A stretch of 64,000 nt of DNA, from contig JAOATL010000010.1 in the NCBI GenBank assembly GCA_030158125.1, positions 62,001-126,000 on the forward strand, read 5' to 3'. This DNA is from Limnohabitans sp. (GTDB taxonomy: Bacteria > Pseudomonadota > Gammaproteobacteria > Burkholderiales > Burkholderiaceae_C). The notes under the pieces are model-generated. The model did no database searches and was not told where the DNA came from. It saw only the letters and a list, made by a program, of their open reading frames with translations. Position numbers and translations under genes: made by a program. Of this stretch, positions 52,876 through 62,768 are shown piece after piece (the first letter of the stretch is position 1; every line of letters starts with the position of its first letter).

Positions 52876-53680
52876 CCACGTTGCGCACTTGGTGCTCAAC
52901 AAGCCCGAGTCGCTCAACACCATGCACCCCACGTTTTGGCGTGAACTTGACACCGTGCTGCACCAGCTGAACAACGAAGGCAAAGCCAGAGCCTTGGTCA
53001 TTTCCAGTACCGGCAAACATTTTTCGGCGGGCATGGCATTAGAAACATTTTCAGGCGCCATCTCGATGGATGCCGACAGCCCTGAAGGCAGAGCCGCCAT
53101 TTATGACTCGCTCACCGACATGCAATCGACCTTCACCTTGCTAGAGAGCATGCGGATTCCGGTCATTGCAGCCATTCATGGCGGCTGCATTGGCGGCGCT
53201 GTCGACATGGTGACTGCCTGCTGCATTCGCTACGCTACCCAAGATGCGTTTTTCTGCATTCAGGAAATCAACATTGGCATGGTGGCCGATGTGGGCACAC
53301 TGCAGCGCCTGCCAAAATTGTTGCCCATGGGCTTGGTCAAAGAATTGGCCTATACCGGTCGCAGGTTAAGTGCCGCCAACGCACTCAACCATGGCTTGGT
53401 GACGCAAGTGTTTGACACACAAGAAGCCATGGTGACAGGTGCCTTGACCTGCGCCAAGGAAATGGCCAACAAACCGCCCGTGGCCATTTGGGGTACCAAG
53501 CAAGCCCTGAACTACGCACGCGATCACAGTGTGGAAGACAGCCTGCGTCAAATGGGTTGGCTGCAAGGCGCCATCTGGAGCAACCCGCACATTCGCGAAG
53601 CCATTGTGGCGGCCAAAGAAAAACGCCCGGCCAACTTCCCGCCCCTGACACCTCTCAAAGGTTTTAAAACCTACGGCTAA
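52838..53680 (+). CDS. Crotonase-family protein, dienoyl-CoA isomerase-like
   Basis: Enoyl-CoA hydratase/isomerase fold of 280 residues. The catalytic acids Asp123 (GGAVDMVTACC), Glu143 (QEINIG) and Asp151 (ADVGTLQRLPK) have the same spacing as Asp176, Glu196 and Asp204 of rat delta(3,5)-delta(2,4)-dienoyl-CoA isomerase. This suggests a role in beta-oxidation of unsaturated fatty acids. From ATG 52838 it overlaps dinB by 38 bases; a start at 52868 would overlap by 8. It is convergent to queF with 5 bases between. Confidence 0.88.
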   Translation: MDKLNCFSLTMNDHVAHLVLNKPESLNTMHPTFWRELDTVLHQLNNEGKARALVISSTGKHFSAGMALETFSGAISMDADSPEGRAAIYDSLTDMQSTFTLLESMRIPVIAAIHGGCIGGAVDMVTACCIRYATQDAFFCIQEINIGMVADVGTLQRLPKLLPMGLVKELAYTGRRLSAANALNHGLVTQVFDTQEAMVTGALTCAKEMANKPPVAIWGTKQALNYARDHSVEDSLRQMGWLQGAIWSNPHIREAIVAAKEKRPANFPPLTPLKGFKTYG

Positions 53681-53685
53681 CGCGC

Positions 53686-54531
53686 TTACTGCCTAGCCGT
53701 TCGAACATTGATCGGAGGCGATTGCGGATGGCTGGTGCGCCAAGGGTTGATGTCCAGCCCACCGCGACGCGTGTACCGCGCGTAAACCGTCAGCTTGAGG
53801 GGTTTACAGCGCGTCCAGATGTCCATGAAGATGCGCTCAACACATTGCTCATGGAATTCATTGTGGTTTCTGAAACTCACGATGTACTGAAGCAAGCCCG
53901 CTTGGTCAATTTGTGCGCCTGAATAAGAAATTTGCACACTGCCCCAGTCGGGCTGACCTGTCACCAAACAATTGCTTTTGAGCAGATGGCTGACAAAAGT
54001 TTCAGTCACAGGTGCTTCATCATGCTGCGCCGTGAGCAACTCGGGTGCAGGTTGATACTGGGTACATTCAATGTCCATGCGGTCCAAATTCAGGCCGTCC
54101 AATTCGTGTACGGGCTCTTTGTCAAATTCTTCGGGCAATATGATCTTGACACCGCAGCGCGATTTAACTTGACCGCCATGCCACAAGGCTTGGTCCAAGT
54201 CTTCACGCATGCAATCGCGCACCGCTTGCACATCTACAAACTTCGTCGCATTGAAACTGTTCAAGTACAACTTGAACGATTTGCTTTCAATGATGTGCGT
54301 GCTTTCTGCTGGCACCATGATGTGCGCCAGCGCCACTTGAGGCTTGCCTTTTAGGTTGAGCCACGACAGCTCAAAGGCCGTCCACAGATCGGCACCAAAG
54401 AAGATGGGCGCACTTTGTATGCCCAGCTCTTCTCGTTTGACTGAACGAGGAATGGGAAACAGCAGCGAAGCGTCGTATTGATCAACGTAGGCACTGTTTC
54501 GCCCCAATTGGGATTGTTCAGGTTGGTTCAT
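53686..54531 (-). CDS. queF: NADPH-dependent 7-cyano-7-deazaguanine reductase
   Basis: Reduces preQ0 to preQ1 in queuosine synthesis. The 281 residues match the long (E. coli-type) QueF; the nucleophile Cys188 lies in [15 protein letters not shown], with Asp195 after it, and the substrate Glu region [14 protein letters not shown] follows. It overlaps yaaA by four bases. No other queuosine gene is in the window. Confidence 0.97.
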   Translation of the reverse strand: MNQPEQSQLGRNSAYVDQYDASLLFPIPRSVKREELGIQSAPIFFGADLWTAFELSWLNLKGKPQVALAHIMVPAESTHIIESKSFKLYLNSFNATKFVDVQAVRDCMREDLDQALWHGGQVKSRCGVKIILPEEFDKEPVHELDGLNLDRMDIECTQYQPAPELLTAQHDEAPVTETFVSHLLKSNCLVTGQPDWGSVQISYSGAQIDQAGLLQYIVSFRNHNEFHEQCVERIFMDIWTRCKPLKLTVYARYTRRGGLDINPWRTSHPQSPPINVRTARQ

Positions 54532-55310
54532 ACAACACCTTTAACACGGCGGCGAAACACCCAACGGTTTTCGTCAGACACAGAAGCCACAAAGCCATAA
54601 CCATCTGAGTCAAAGTCTTTGAGTTTTTCTGGATTTTTGATTTGTTTTTGAATGGCGTAGCGCGCCAGCAGCCCGCGTGCGCGTTTGGCAAAAAAGCTGA
54701 TCACTTTGTACTTGCCACCTTTGTAATCTTCAAACACGCACTCCACCAGACGGGCCTGCAGCGTTTTGACATCGACCGCTTTGAAATACTCCTGCGAGGC
54801 CAGGTTGATGACCACAGGTGTTTTGTCTTTGCTCAAGCGCTCATTGAGGTACACCGAAATGCTGTTGCCCCAAAATTGGTACAAGTTTTTGCCGCTCGGG
54901 TTGGTCAATGCCGTGCCCATCTCCAAGCGGTAAGGCTGCATCCAATCTAAGGGTCGCAACACACCATACAGGCCACTCAAGATGCAGACATGGTCTTGCG
55001 CCCATTCAAGGTCTTTGACTTTGAGCGACTTGGCATCCAAGCCGTCATAAACATCGCCATTGAATGCCAAAACGGCTTGCTTGGAATTTTTGGCCGTGAA
55101 TTTGGGACGCCATGCTTCATATCGCGCCACATTGAGCGCTGCCAAGTTGTCGCTCAAATCCATCAATTCTGCAATTTGCACCGGCGTTTTGGGTTTGAGC
55201 ACCTCAATCAATTCAGCCGACTGAGTGACAAATTGCGGCAAAGTGTGCGGCACCCCTTCTACGGGTGTCTCGTAATCCAACGATTTGGCGGGTGATAAGA
55301 GTAACAACAT
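54528..55310 (-). CDS. yaaA: Peroxide stress protein YaaA
   Basis: DUF328 family protein that in E. coli lowers free iron under peroxide stress and can bind DNA. The 260 residues show the characteristic [15 protein letters not shown] start and the end [17 protein letters not shown] with [12 protein letters not shown]. It is next to a rubrerythrin (55372-55794) in the same direction, so these may be jointly used against peroxide and iron stress. The link is from proximity only. Confidence 0.95.
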   Translation of the reverse strand: MLLLLSPAKSLDYETPVEGVPHTLPQFVTQSAELIEVLKPKTPVQIAELMDLSDNLAALNVARYEAWRPKFTAKNSKQAVLAFNGDVYDGLDAKSLKVKDLEWAQDHVCILSGLYGVLRPLDWMQPYRLEMGTALTNPSGKNLYQFWGNSISVYLNERLSKDKTPVVINLASQEYFKAVDVKTLQARLVECVFEDYKGGKYKVISFFAKRARGLLARYAIQKQIKNPEKLKDFDSDGYGFVASVSDENRWVFRRRVKGVV

Positions 55311-55371
55311 GCGCAGGGCCCTTTGAGGAGGCCATTATCTGGCAAGTAGGTGTCGCTTGCTGTTGCGATGT

Positions 55372-55794
55372 TTAATCCACCAAGTCATTCAAAGCTTTTT
55401 CGTAGCGAATGGTGTGCGAACGCTCGGCTTTGGCCAAAGTTTCGAACCAATCGGCAATGTCATCAAATCCCTCTTCACGCGCAGTTTGGGCCATCGCGGG
55501 ATAGACATGGGTCGATTCGTGCATTTCGCTGGCAACCGCAGCCTCCAGGTTTTGACGCGTATTGCCCATTGGCAAACCTGTGGCGGGATCGCCGGCTTGC
55601 TCTAAAAATTCGAGATGCCCGTGTGCATGACCTGTTTCGCCTTGAGCAGAAGAGCGAAACAAGGCCGCCACATCACTTTTACCCTCGAGATCGGCTTTGT
55701 TGGCAAAGTAGGTATAGCGAAGCTGTACCTGAGATTCAATGGCGAAGGCGTCTTTGAGACATTGTTCGGTGCGGGAGCCTTTGAGTTGAGCCAT
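55372..55794 (-). CDS. Rubrerythrin-family di-iron protein lacking a rubredoxin domain
   Basis: Ferritin-like four-helix protein of 140 residues, likely a peroxide-reducing or iron-handling enzyme. Di-iron ligand pattern seen: FAIESQVQLRYTYFA, SAQGETGHAHGHLEFLE, ASEMHESTHVYP and AKAERSHTIRYEKAL, each with the Glu or His of the family. The C-terminal rubredoxin (CxxC) domain is missing, so an outside electron donor would be needed. Confidence 0.88.
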   Translation of the reverse strand: MAQLKGSRTEQCLKDAFAIESQVQLRYTYFANKADLEGKSDVAALFRSSAQGETGHAHGHLEFLEQAGDPATGLPMGNTRQNLEAAVASEMHESTHVYPAMAQTAREEGFDDIADWFETLAKAERSHTIRYEKALNDLVD

Positions 55795-55817
55795 GTCAAT
55801 TTCCTAGAAGGATTCAA

Positions 55818-55836
55818 TTGGAAAATTCATTTCCAA
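55818..55836. promoter_or_regulatory. Palindrome upstream of the rubrerythrin gene
   Basis: TTGGAAA and TTTCCAA arms with a 5-base space, 24 bases before the rubrerythrin start on the opposite side of the FAD-monooxygenase gene. Could be an operator or a 5' leader hairpin; no regulator is identified. Confidence 0.3.
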
Positions 55837-55933
55837 CAATGAAACGAATACAAAAGTAGTTTAGTCAATAAAAGGGCCGCCTGCAGAATTGTTAAAGTGC
55901 GGTCTGAGACAGTCAACCTCGCAAAGGACAGCG

Positions 55934-57643
55934 ATGAGCACGCCCACATTTAAAGAAGTTCAATTTACCAACGGGTATGAATTTACCGAAGGCACCGGGT
56001 ACGCCTTGCCCGAGTACCCTTTTGTTAAACCACCAGAGTTGGTACAAAACAAAACCCTGCGCCATGCCGTTGTCATTGTGGGTGGTGGCATCACAGGACT
56101 GACATTAGCGTGTTCCTTGGCCAATTTGGGCATCAAAGCCGTACTTCTGGACGAAGACAACACCGTGGGGGTGAAAGGTGCATCATCTCGCGGCATTTGC
56201 TACACCCAAAAATCACTGGAAATTTTTCAGAAGCTGGGCGTATTTGATCGCATTGCCAAGAAAGGCATTCAATGGAGTGTGGGCCGCACTTTTGCGGGCA
56301 ACGACGAGGTCTACAACTTTGACCTCAAGCAGCAAAGCAATTTCAGCCTCTCAGAACAACCCGCCTTCATCAATATTCAACAGTTTTACATTGAAGGCTA
56401 TTTGGTCGAGCGCATTCAAGAACTGGGGCATGTTGATCTGCGCTGGCAGTCGCGCGTGAAAGGTTTCAAACAAAACAAAGATGTCGCCACCCTGACTGTA
56501 GAAACGCCAGAAGGCACCTACGAGATTCAAGCCGACCATGTGATCGATGCATCGGGCTCGCACACCCCCTTCCATGCTTGGACAGGCGTCACCATGGAAA
56601 GCAAAAAAGGCGATGACCGCTGGTGCATTGCCGATGTCAAATTTGACACCCACCCTCCCACTGAGCGGCACACTTGGATTGAAGCGCCCTTCAACGAAAA
56701 CCGTGCAGTGTGGCAACACTTGATGGCCGACGATGTGTGGCGCATTGACTACCAAATGGAACCCAATGCCGATGCCGCTTACATCAGCCGCGAAGATGTC
56801 GTGCGTGAACGTCTGGAGCGTCAATTTGGCAAAAACGTGAAGGTCGACATTGTGTGGGTGGGGCCCTACGCCTACAAGAGCCAATGCCTCAACACATTGC
56901 GAATGGGCCGTGTGTTTTTCATGGGGGATACCGCCAAAATTGTGAATCCGTTTGGTGCGCGCGGTGGCAACACAGGTGTTGCTGATGCCGACAACTTAGG
57001 TTGGAAGTTGGCCGCGGTATTGCGTGGCCATGCCGATGAAGCCCTGCTTGAAAGTTACAACGACGAGCGCCTCGAAGCGGCTCAAGAAAACGTCAAGGTC
57101 ACACGCCGTACAGCCAGGTTTTTGCGCCCTGCCGATGGCATTGAACGCGCATTTAGAACAGCCACCATCAGCTTGGCCAAAGAATTTCCATTTGCACGCT
57201 CGTTGGTCAACACTGGCCGCATGGCCGTTGCCAACACTTATCGCGGCTCTCGCATTTGCGGCGACAACGGCGGCACGTCGGTTCAAAACGTGCGTTTTCA
57301 GTGGCGCCAAGGCAAGCCAGGCTGCTTGAATGACTTGGTTCAATGGGCCGATGGTCGACTGCTGATTTTGGTGTTTGGTCACCAAACCAAAGCCGCTTTA
57401 AAGCGCCTGCAAGAGCTCAGCTTGTCGGGCTTGCCTGTGCGCTGCGTTCAAGTGCTGGCCAGAGGGCACGTGGCACAAGCGCGAGAACACTTGTTGGACT
57501 CTCAACAACATCTTCAAAACGCCTGCGGCACCGTTCCGGCGGGCGGTTGGGCCTTGGTCCGGCCCGATGGCTATTTGGCCGATACGGGAAAAGGCGTCAA
57601 CGGTGAGTTGATTGGCGCTGTGGCCACCTCTTTGGGTCTTTGA
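55934..57643 (+). CDS. FAD-dependent aromatic-ring monooxygenase-like protein
   Basis: From ATG 55934 (AAAGGA upstream) it has 569 residues. An N-terminal extension of about 42 residues precedes the FAD-binding GGGITG (50-55). The DG-type middle and the FFMGDTAKIVNPFGARGGNTG loop near 325-350, with the LGWKLAAVL that follows, place it in the PHBH/MhpA group of flavin hydroxylases. The substrate is unknown. The next gene encodes a DUF2783 protein, an association seen with such monooxygenases. Confidence 0.85.
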   Translation: MSTPTFKEVQFTNGYEFTEGTGYALPEYPFVKPPELVQNKTLRHAVVIVGGGITGLTLACSLANLGIKAVLLDEDNTVGVKGASSRGICYTQKSLEIFQKLGVFDRIAKKGIQWSVGRTFAGNDEVYNFDLKQQSNFSLSEQPAFINIQQFYIEGYLVERIQELGHVDLRWQSRVKGFKQNKDVATLTVETPEGTYEIQADHVIDASGSHTPFHAWTGVTMESKKGDDRWCIADVKFDTHPPTERHTWIEAPFNENRAVWQHLMADDVWRIDYQMEPNADAAYISREDVVRERLERQFGKNVKVDIVWVGPYAYKSQCLNTLRMGRVFFMGDTAKIVNPFGARGGNTGVADADNLGWKLAAVLRGHADEALLESYNDERLEAAQENVKVTRRTARFLRPADGIERAFRTATISLAKEFPFARSLVNTGRMAVANTYRGSRICGDNGGTSVQNVRFQWRQGKPGCLNDLVQWADGRLLILVFGHQTKAALKRLQELSLSGLPVRCVQVLARGHVAQAREHLLDSQQHLQNACGTVPAGGWALVRPDGYLADTGKGVNGELIGAVATSLGL

Positions 57644-57658
57644 TCACATTCGGAAATC

Positions 57659-57847
57659 ATGATGAAAACAGAACTGAACTTTCAAGACGCCGACACGTTT
57701 TACGACCAATTGCTGAATGCCCACGAAGGCTTGAGCGCCGAACAATCTGAGCAATTGAACTTGCGTCTGATTTTGCTCTTGGCCAATCAGGTGGGCAATG
57801 CGGCCGTCCTCAGAGATTGCATCGAATCGGCAAGTCAACGCAATTAG
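57659..57847 (+). CDS. DUF2783 family small protein
   Basis: 62 residues, acidic, with the pattern DADTFYDQLLNAHEGLS, then LNLRLILLLANQVGN. It starts 15 bases after the monooxygenase and is probably cotranscribed. Its function is not known; a helper or regulatory subunit for the monooxygenase is possible. An alternative start is at 57662. Confidence 0.75.
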   Translation: MMKTELNFQDADTFYDQLLNAHEGLSAEQSEQLNLRLILLLANQVGNAAVLRDCIESASQRN

Positions 57848-57875
57848 CCAAAGCTCTCAAACTCTGCTGTTGCTA

Positions 57876-58178
57876 TCAGGTCTTTGTTGACTCAGATTTA
57901 GAACCCTTGGGCGAACGTTCTACCAATCTGCCATTCACATACTTGTGCAAGACACTGGTGATCAAGGTTTGGTAAGGCACTCCCTCTTCCATGGCCTTCA
58001 CTTGAATATCGGTGAGGTCTACGGAAGACAAGCGAATATTGACGCGCTTGTCCTTGATGGCGCTGGCCCTTGCTGCTGCTTTGAACTTGGCCAGTTCTGT
58101 TTTAGAGGCAATTGATTTGAGTTGACCCGATTCAAAGGCCTTCAATATTTCCAACTCATAGGCGTCAATGTCACTCAT
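57876..58178 (-). CDS. brnA: BrnA-like antitoxin (ribbon-helix-helix)
   Basis: 100 residues. The C-terminal half has the ribbon-helix-helix pattern RVNIRLSSVDLTDIQVKA and YQTLITSVLHKYVNGRL that is seen in BrnA and CopG-type DNA-binding antitoxins. It overlaps the toxin gene by four bases (ATGA) and lies behind it, as in brnTA. BrnA with BrnT normally represses the shared promoter. Assignment rests on motifs and gene order. Confidence 0.8.
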   Translation of the reverse strand: MSDIDAYELEILKAFESGQLKSIASKTELAKFKAAARASAIKDKRVNIRLSSVDLTDIQVKAMEEGVPYQTLITSVLHKYVNGRLVERSPKGSKSESTKT

Positions 58179-58456
58179 TTGGAGCCTTTCTGAAAGTAAT
58201 CACGGGTGGCTTTTCGGCTTGGGATCATGGTTTTGAGGAAATAGTGGTCTTCCTCTTCAATGAAAGGCACCAAATACACATAGTTCATGATGACCACCAA
58301 CAAGATTTTTTGATTGGGGTATTTGGCAGGGTTGGGATGCTCCAAGACATCGAGCAAACCACCGGTTTCAAGGGCCACCACCACCGCCTCAAATGAAATG
58401 CCACGTTCGAACTTCAAAAGTTCATTTTTTTCAATATTCCATCTGAATGATTTCAT
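58175..58456 (-). CDS. brnT: BrnT-like toxin (RelE-fold ribonuclease)
   Basis: 93 residues with the BrnT pattern: SFRWNIEKNELLKFERGISFE, LLDVLEHPNPAKYPNQ, a central beta pair (YVYLVPFIEE) and PSRKATRDYFQ at the end. BrnT toxins cleave RNA and stop translation. It is first in the operon. A promoter that would start transcription at or very near the ATG is seen, so the mRNA may lack a leader. Confidence 0.85.
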   Translation of the reverse strand: MKSFRWNIEKNELLKFERGISFEAVVVALETGGLLDVLEHPNPAKYPNQKILLVVIMNYVYLVPFIEEEDHYFLKTMIPSRKATRDYFQKGSK

Positions 58457-58462
58457 TCTGCC

Positions 58463-58491
58463 ATGTTATTGAAGTGTGTGCCTTTTGTCAC
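58463..58491 (-). promoter_or_regulatory. Candidate promoter of brnTA
   Basis: On the minus strand GTGACA (58486-58491, five of six to TTGACA) is spaced 17 bases from TAACAT (58463-58468, four of six to TATAAT). Transcription would start near 58456, the first base of the brnT ATG. Confidence 0.4.
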
Positions 58492-58578
58492 CACATTTGC
58501 TTGCATGAACTCCAAGTAAAATCATGGCTTTAGAACATTCATGACATTGCCCCTGGGCAATTTCGAACCATTCAGCCC

Positions 58579-61536
58579 ATGAGCAACGAGTCCACCCCCG
58601 CCCTTCAGCAACCCGGCCTTGAGAGCCTGTCCAAGTCTTTTGAGCCAGCGGCCTTAGAAGCCCATTGGGGCCCCGAATGGGAAAAACGCGGTTACGGCAT
58701 TGCAGGCCATCGCGGCAGCCAAGCGCCATTGGCTGAAGCGCCCAACTTTGCCATCCAATTGCCGCCGCCCAACGTGACGGGCACATTGCACATGGGCCAC
58801 GCGTTCAACCAAACCATCATGGACAGCCTCACGCGCTATCACCGCATGATGGGCTTCAACACCGCTTGGATTCCTGGCACCGATCACGCCGGCATTGCCA
58901 CGCAAATTGTGGTGGAGCGCCAGCTGCAAGGCCAAGGCATCAGCCGCCACGACATGGGCCCAACGCCCGCCGAAGCGCGCAAAAACTTTGTGTCCAAAGT
59001 ATGGGAATGGAAAGAGCAATCGGGCAACACCATCACGCAGCAAATGCGCCGCATGGGCGACAGCGTCGACTGGACGCGCGAGTACTTCACCATGGATGAC
59101 AAGCTGTCCAAAGTGGTGTCCGAAACCTTTGTGAAGCTGTACGAGCAAGGCCTTATTTACCGTGGCAAACGCTTGGTCAGCTGGGACCCTGTGTTGCAAA
59201 GCGCGGTGTCCGACCTGGAAGTGGAAAACACCGAAGCTGACGGCAAGATGCATTACATCTTGTACCCGTTTGCAGACGGCCCTCAACTCATTGACGGCGT
59301 GATGCAAAAAGGCATGACCATTGCCACCACCCGCCCCGAAACCATGATGGCCGATGGCGCCTTGGCGGTTCACCCGGAAGACGAGCGCTACAAGCACTTG
59401 GTCGGCAAAAAGGTTGACTTGCCTTTGTGCGATCGCCAAATCCCCATCATTGCCGATGACTTTGTCGATCGCGAATTTGGCTCGGGTTGCGTGAAGATTA
59501 CCGGTGCGCACGATGCCAACGACTACGCATGCTCCATGCGTCACAACCTGCCGCTGATCACCATCTTCACACTGACCGCTGCGGTCAACGAAAACGGCCC
59601 CAAAGCCTACCAAGGCATGGACCGCTTTGTGGCGCGCAAAGCCGTGATCAAAGACTTGGAAGCACAAGGTCTGCTGATTGAAATCAAAGCCCACAAGCTG
59701 ATGCTGCCGATTTGCGCGCGCACCGGCCAAGTGGTCGAACCCATGCTCACAGACCAATGGTTTGTGGCCGTGAACAAAGTCAGCCCCCAAGACCCCACAG
59801 GCAAGAGCATTGCGCAAAAAGCCATTGATGCGGTGCACTCCGGCCAAGTGAGTTTTGTGCCCGAGAACTGGGTCAACACCTACGACCAGTGGATGAACAA
59901 CATCCAAGACTGGTGCATCTCGCGTCAACTGTGGTGGGGCCATCAAATTCCCGCTTGGTATGACGAAGAAGGCAAGGTTTACGTGGCCAAGTCGGAAGCC
60001 GAAGCGCAGGCACAAGCGGGCGCAGGCAAGAAGCTCAAGCGCGATGAAGACGTGCTCGACACGTGGTATTCCTCAGCCTTGGTGCCCTTTTCCACCATGG
60101 GTTGGCCAGAAGCGGTAGCCACATCAGGCACAAACAAAACACAAGACTACGACTTGTACTTACCTTCCTCCGTGTTGGTCACTGGTTACGACATCATCTT
60201 CTTCTGGGTGGCCCGAATGATCATGATGACCACGCACTTCACGGGTCGCGTGCCTTTCAAACACGTCTACATCCACGGCTTGGTGCGCGATGCACAAGGC
60301 AAGAAGATGAGCAAGTCTGAAGGCAACGTGCTCGACCCCGTCGATTTGATCGACGGCATTTCTTTAGAGCCTTTGCTCGAGAAACGTTCACAAGGTTTGC
60401 GCAAGCCCGAGACCGCACCGCAAGTGCGCAAGAACACGCAAAAAGAATTCCCTGAAGGCATTCCAGCCTACGGTGCAGACGCACTGCGCTTTACGTTTGC
60501 CGCATTGGCCTCGTTGGGCCGCAGCATCAACTTTGACAGCAAACGCTGCGAAGGCTATCGCAACTTCTGCAACAAACTGTGGAACGCCACACGCTTTGTG
60601 CTCATGAACTGCGAAGGTCAAGATTGCGGCCTGAAAGAACACACCAAAGCTGAATGCGCCGTGGGCGGTCCTGCGCATGGTTACATGAGTTTCAGCCAAG
60701 CCGACCGTTGGATCTCTTCCAAAATTCAGCGCGTAGAAACCGATGTGGTCAAAGGCTTTGCCGAGTACCGTTTGGACAATGTGGCCAACACCATTTATGA
60801 CTTCGTGTGGAACGAGTTCTGCGATTGGTATTTGGAAATTGCCAAGGTGCAAATCAACACAGGCGATGCATCCCAGCAACGGGCCACGCGTCGCACCCTC
60901 ATCCGCACGTTGGAAACCATTCTGCGCTTGGTGCACCCCATCACGCCCTTCATCTCTGAAGAGTTGTGGCAAAAGGTGGCACCGGTGGCGGGCCGTGCCG
61001 GTCCTTCGGTCAGCATTGCGGCTTACCCTGTGTCACAACCCGAGCGCATCGACGAACAAGCCGAAGCGCATGTAGCCAAGCTCAAAACGCTGGTCGATGC
61101 CTGCCGCAACTTGCGCGGTGAGATGAACGTCTCCCCTGCCACCAAATTGCCTTTGTATGTGTTGGGCGATGCAGAGTTCATGAAATCTGCTGGCCCTGTG
61201 CTACAAGCATTGGCCAAGTTGAACGAAGTCAAAGTCTTTGACAACGAAGCCGAGTGGACGAAGGCCGCTGCCGCAGCCCCTGTGGCGGTGGTGGGCGAAG
61301 CGCGCTTGTGCCTGTTCATGGAAGTGGACGTGGCGGCAGAAAAGATTCGCCTCAGTAAAGAGGTGGCTCGCTTAGAAGGCGAAATTGGCAAAGCCAATGG
61401 CAAACTCAGCAACGAAGCCTTTGTGGCCAAAGCGCCTCCTGCTGTGATTGACCAGGAACGCAAGCGTGTGGCCGATTTTGAAGCCACCCTGGCCAAGGTC
61501 AAATCACAATTGGTGCAACTCAACACGGCAGCTTAA
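58579..61536 (+). CDS. valS: Valyl-tRNA synthetase
   Basis: Charges tRNA-Val and edits mischarged Thr. The 985 residues have the class I signatures HMGH (71-74) and KMSKS (576-580), the editing domain in between, and a C-terminal coiled coil (about 910-985) rich in K, E and [11 protein letters not shown] and [14 protein letters not shown] are also family marks. galU follows after 26 bases. The TA module lies divergently upstream. Confidence 0.98.
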   Translation: MSNESTPALQQPGLESLSKSFEPAALEAHWGPEWEKRGYGIAGHRGSQAPLAEAPNFAIQLPPPNVTGTLHMGHAFNQTIMDSLTRYHRMMGFNTAWIPGTDHAGIATQIVVERQLQGQGISRHDMGPTPAEARKNFVSKVWEWKEQSGNTITQQMRRMGDSVDWTREYFTMDDKLSKVVSETFVKLYEQGLIYRGKRLVSWDPVLQSAVSDLEVENTEADGKMHYILYPFADGPQLIDGVMQKGMTIATTRPETMMADGALAVHPEDERYKHLVGKKVDLPLCDRQIPIIADDFVDREFGSGCVKITGAHDANDYACSMRHNLPLITIFTLTAAVNENGPKAYQGMDRFVARKAVIKDLEAQGLLIEIKAHKLMLPICARTGQVVEPMLTDQWFVAVNKVSPQDPTGKSIAQKAIDAVHSGQVSFVPENWVNTYDQWMNNIQDWCISRQLWWGHQIPAWYDEEGKVYVAKSEAEAQAQAGAGKKLKRDEDVLDTWYSSALVPFSTMGWPEAVATSGTNKTQDYDLYLPSSVLVTGYDIIFFWVARMIMMTTHFTGRVPFKHVYIHGLVRDAQGKKMSKSEGNVLDPVDLIDGISLEPLLEKRSQGLRKPETAPQVRKNTQKEFPEGIPAYGADALRFTFAALASLGRSINFDSKRCEGYRNFCNKLWNATRFVLMNCEGQDCGLKEHTKAECAVGGPAHGYMSFSQADRWISSKIQRVETDVVKGFAEYRLDNVANTIYDFVWNEFCDWYLEIAKVQINTGDASQQRATRRTLIRTLETILRLVHPITPFISEELWQKVAPVAGRAGPSVSIAAYPVSQPERIDEQAEAHVAKLKTLVDACRNLRGEMNVSPATKLPLYVLGDAEFMKSAGPVLQALAKLNEVKVFDNEAEWTKAAAAAPVAVVGEARLCLFMEVDVAAEKIRLSKEVARLEGEIGKANGKLSNEAFVAKAPPAVIDQERKRVADFEATLAKVKSQLVQLNTAA

Positions 61537-61562
61537 TTGCCAGTCACAGGACAGGAAACAAC

Positions 61563-62450
61563 ATGGCAAACCAACCCAGCATTCGAAAAGCCGTCTTTCC
61601 AGTGGCTGGTTTGGGCACTCGTTTTTTGCCCGCCACCAAAGCCGCACCCAAAGAAATGCTGCCTGTGGTGGACAAGCCGCTCATTCAATACGCTGTAGAA
61701 GAAGCCTATTCGGCTGGCGTGCGTCACATGATTTTTGTCACAGGCCGCAGCAAGCGTGCCATTGAAGACCATTTCGACACGGCCTACGAACTGGAAACCG
61801 AACTGGAAAGCGCACACAAAGACGAGCTGCTGAAGTTGGTGCGTTCGGTTCAGCCAGACGACATGGTGTGCGCCTACGTGCGACAGCCTCGCTCATTGGG
61901 TTTGGGACATGCTGTGTTGTGCGCTGAAGCCATGGTGGGTCGTGAACCTTTCGCTGTGCTGTTGGCCGATGACCTGATGGTGGGACTCAAAGGGGGTCCC
62001 TCCGTGTTGGCGCAAATGGTGCAAGCCTATGAGCAACAGGGTCGTTCTATTTTGGCAGTACAAGAAGTGCCCCTTGAGCAGGTCAAACGCTACGGGATTG
62101 TGGCCGGTGAATCGGCCGGCAAACAACTGATACGCGTTGAACAAATTGTAGAAAAGCCCTCACCCGAGCAAGCACCCTCTCGCATGGGTGTCGCAGGCCG
62201 CTACATTCTCACGCCCGGTATTTTTGATGAAATTAGAAATCAACCCACAGGTGTGGGTGGTGAGATTCAACTGACCGATGCCATTGCTCGCTTGAAATCT
62301 CGTGAGGCGGTGTACGCATTCCAATACGAAGGCAAACGCTACGACTGCGGCAGCAAAGAGGGCTTCTTGGAAGCCACTGTGGAATTGGCTTTGGAGCATC
62401 CACAGGTGGGCGAGTCGTTTAGAAAATACCTCAAAACGCTCAGCCTTTAA
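61563..62450 (+). CDS. galU: UTP-glucose-1-phosphate uridylyltransferase
   Basis: Makes UDP-glucose for polysaccharide and envelope synthesis. The 295 residues begin [19 protein letters not shown] (nucleotidyltransferase loop) and contain [24 protein letters not shown] (metal-binding Asp) and [11 protein letters not shown], as in GalU. A strong terminator follows. Confidence 0.97.
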   Translation: MANQPSIRKAVFPVAGLGTRFLPATKAAPKEMLPVVDKPLIQYAVEEAYSAGVRHMIFVTGRSKRAIEDHFDTAYELETELESAHKDELLKLVRSVQPDDMVCAYVRQPRSLGLGHAVLCAEAMVGREPFAVLLADDLMVGLKGGPSVLAQMVQAYEQQGRSILAVQEVPLEQVKRYGIVAGESAGKQLIRVEQIVEKPSPEQAPSRMGVAGRYILTPGIFDEIRNQPTGVGGEIQLTDAIARLKSREAVYAFQYEGKRYDCGSKEGFLEATVELALEHPQVGESFRKYLKTLSL

Positions 62451-62470
62451 ACGGTCATGCACATCGATTC

Positions 62471-62498
62471 AAAAAGCTTCACCAGGTGAAGCTTTTTT
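62471..62498 (+). terminator. Terminator between galU and tusA-like gene
   Basis: Eleven-base stem AAAAAGCTTCA / TGAAGCTTTTT with a 5-base loop and a T-run on the plus strand and a matching A-run on the other side. It lies between convergent genes and probably works for both. Confidence 0.92.
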
Positions 62499-62501
62499 GT
62501 G

Positions 62502-62735
62502 TCAGCGGCGCTTCATCCAAATTAAAAATCGCTCACCTTCGGTTTCTTGCGCCAGCAGCTCATTGCCCGTTTGTTTGGCAAACGCTTGAAAGTCTCGCAT
62601 GGCACCAGGATCTGTGGCCATCACCTTCAGCACTTGACCCGATGTCATGGTGGTCAAGGATTTTTTGGCTTTCAAGATGGGCAAGGGGCAGTTGAGACCA
62701 CAGGTGTCCAACTCAATGTCAAATGCGAGGCTCAT
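62502..62735 (-). CDS. TusA-family sulfur carrier protein
   Basis: 77 residues with the CPxP motif (CGLNCPLPILKAKK, Cys16) of the TusA/YeeD/SirA group, where that Cys carries persulfide sulfur. The likely role is in sulfur transfer to tRNA or cofactor biosynthesis. It is close to cysM, but the exact pathway cannot be told from sequence. Confidence 0.9.
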   Translation of the reverse strand: MSLAFDIELDTCGLNCPLPILKAKKSLTTMTSGQVLKVMATDPGAMRDFQAFAKQTGNELLAQETEGERFLIWMKRR

Positions 62736-62768
62736 TTTTTCTCCGAAATTCCAAACATGCGACGTGGC

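Noticed and set aside
58654..60015. 453-residue open frame on the minus strand opposite valS
   Set aside because: It mirrors the valS codons (rich in His, Val and Ala), shows no recognisable domain and no own ribosome-binding site. valS is certain.
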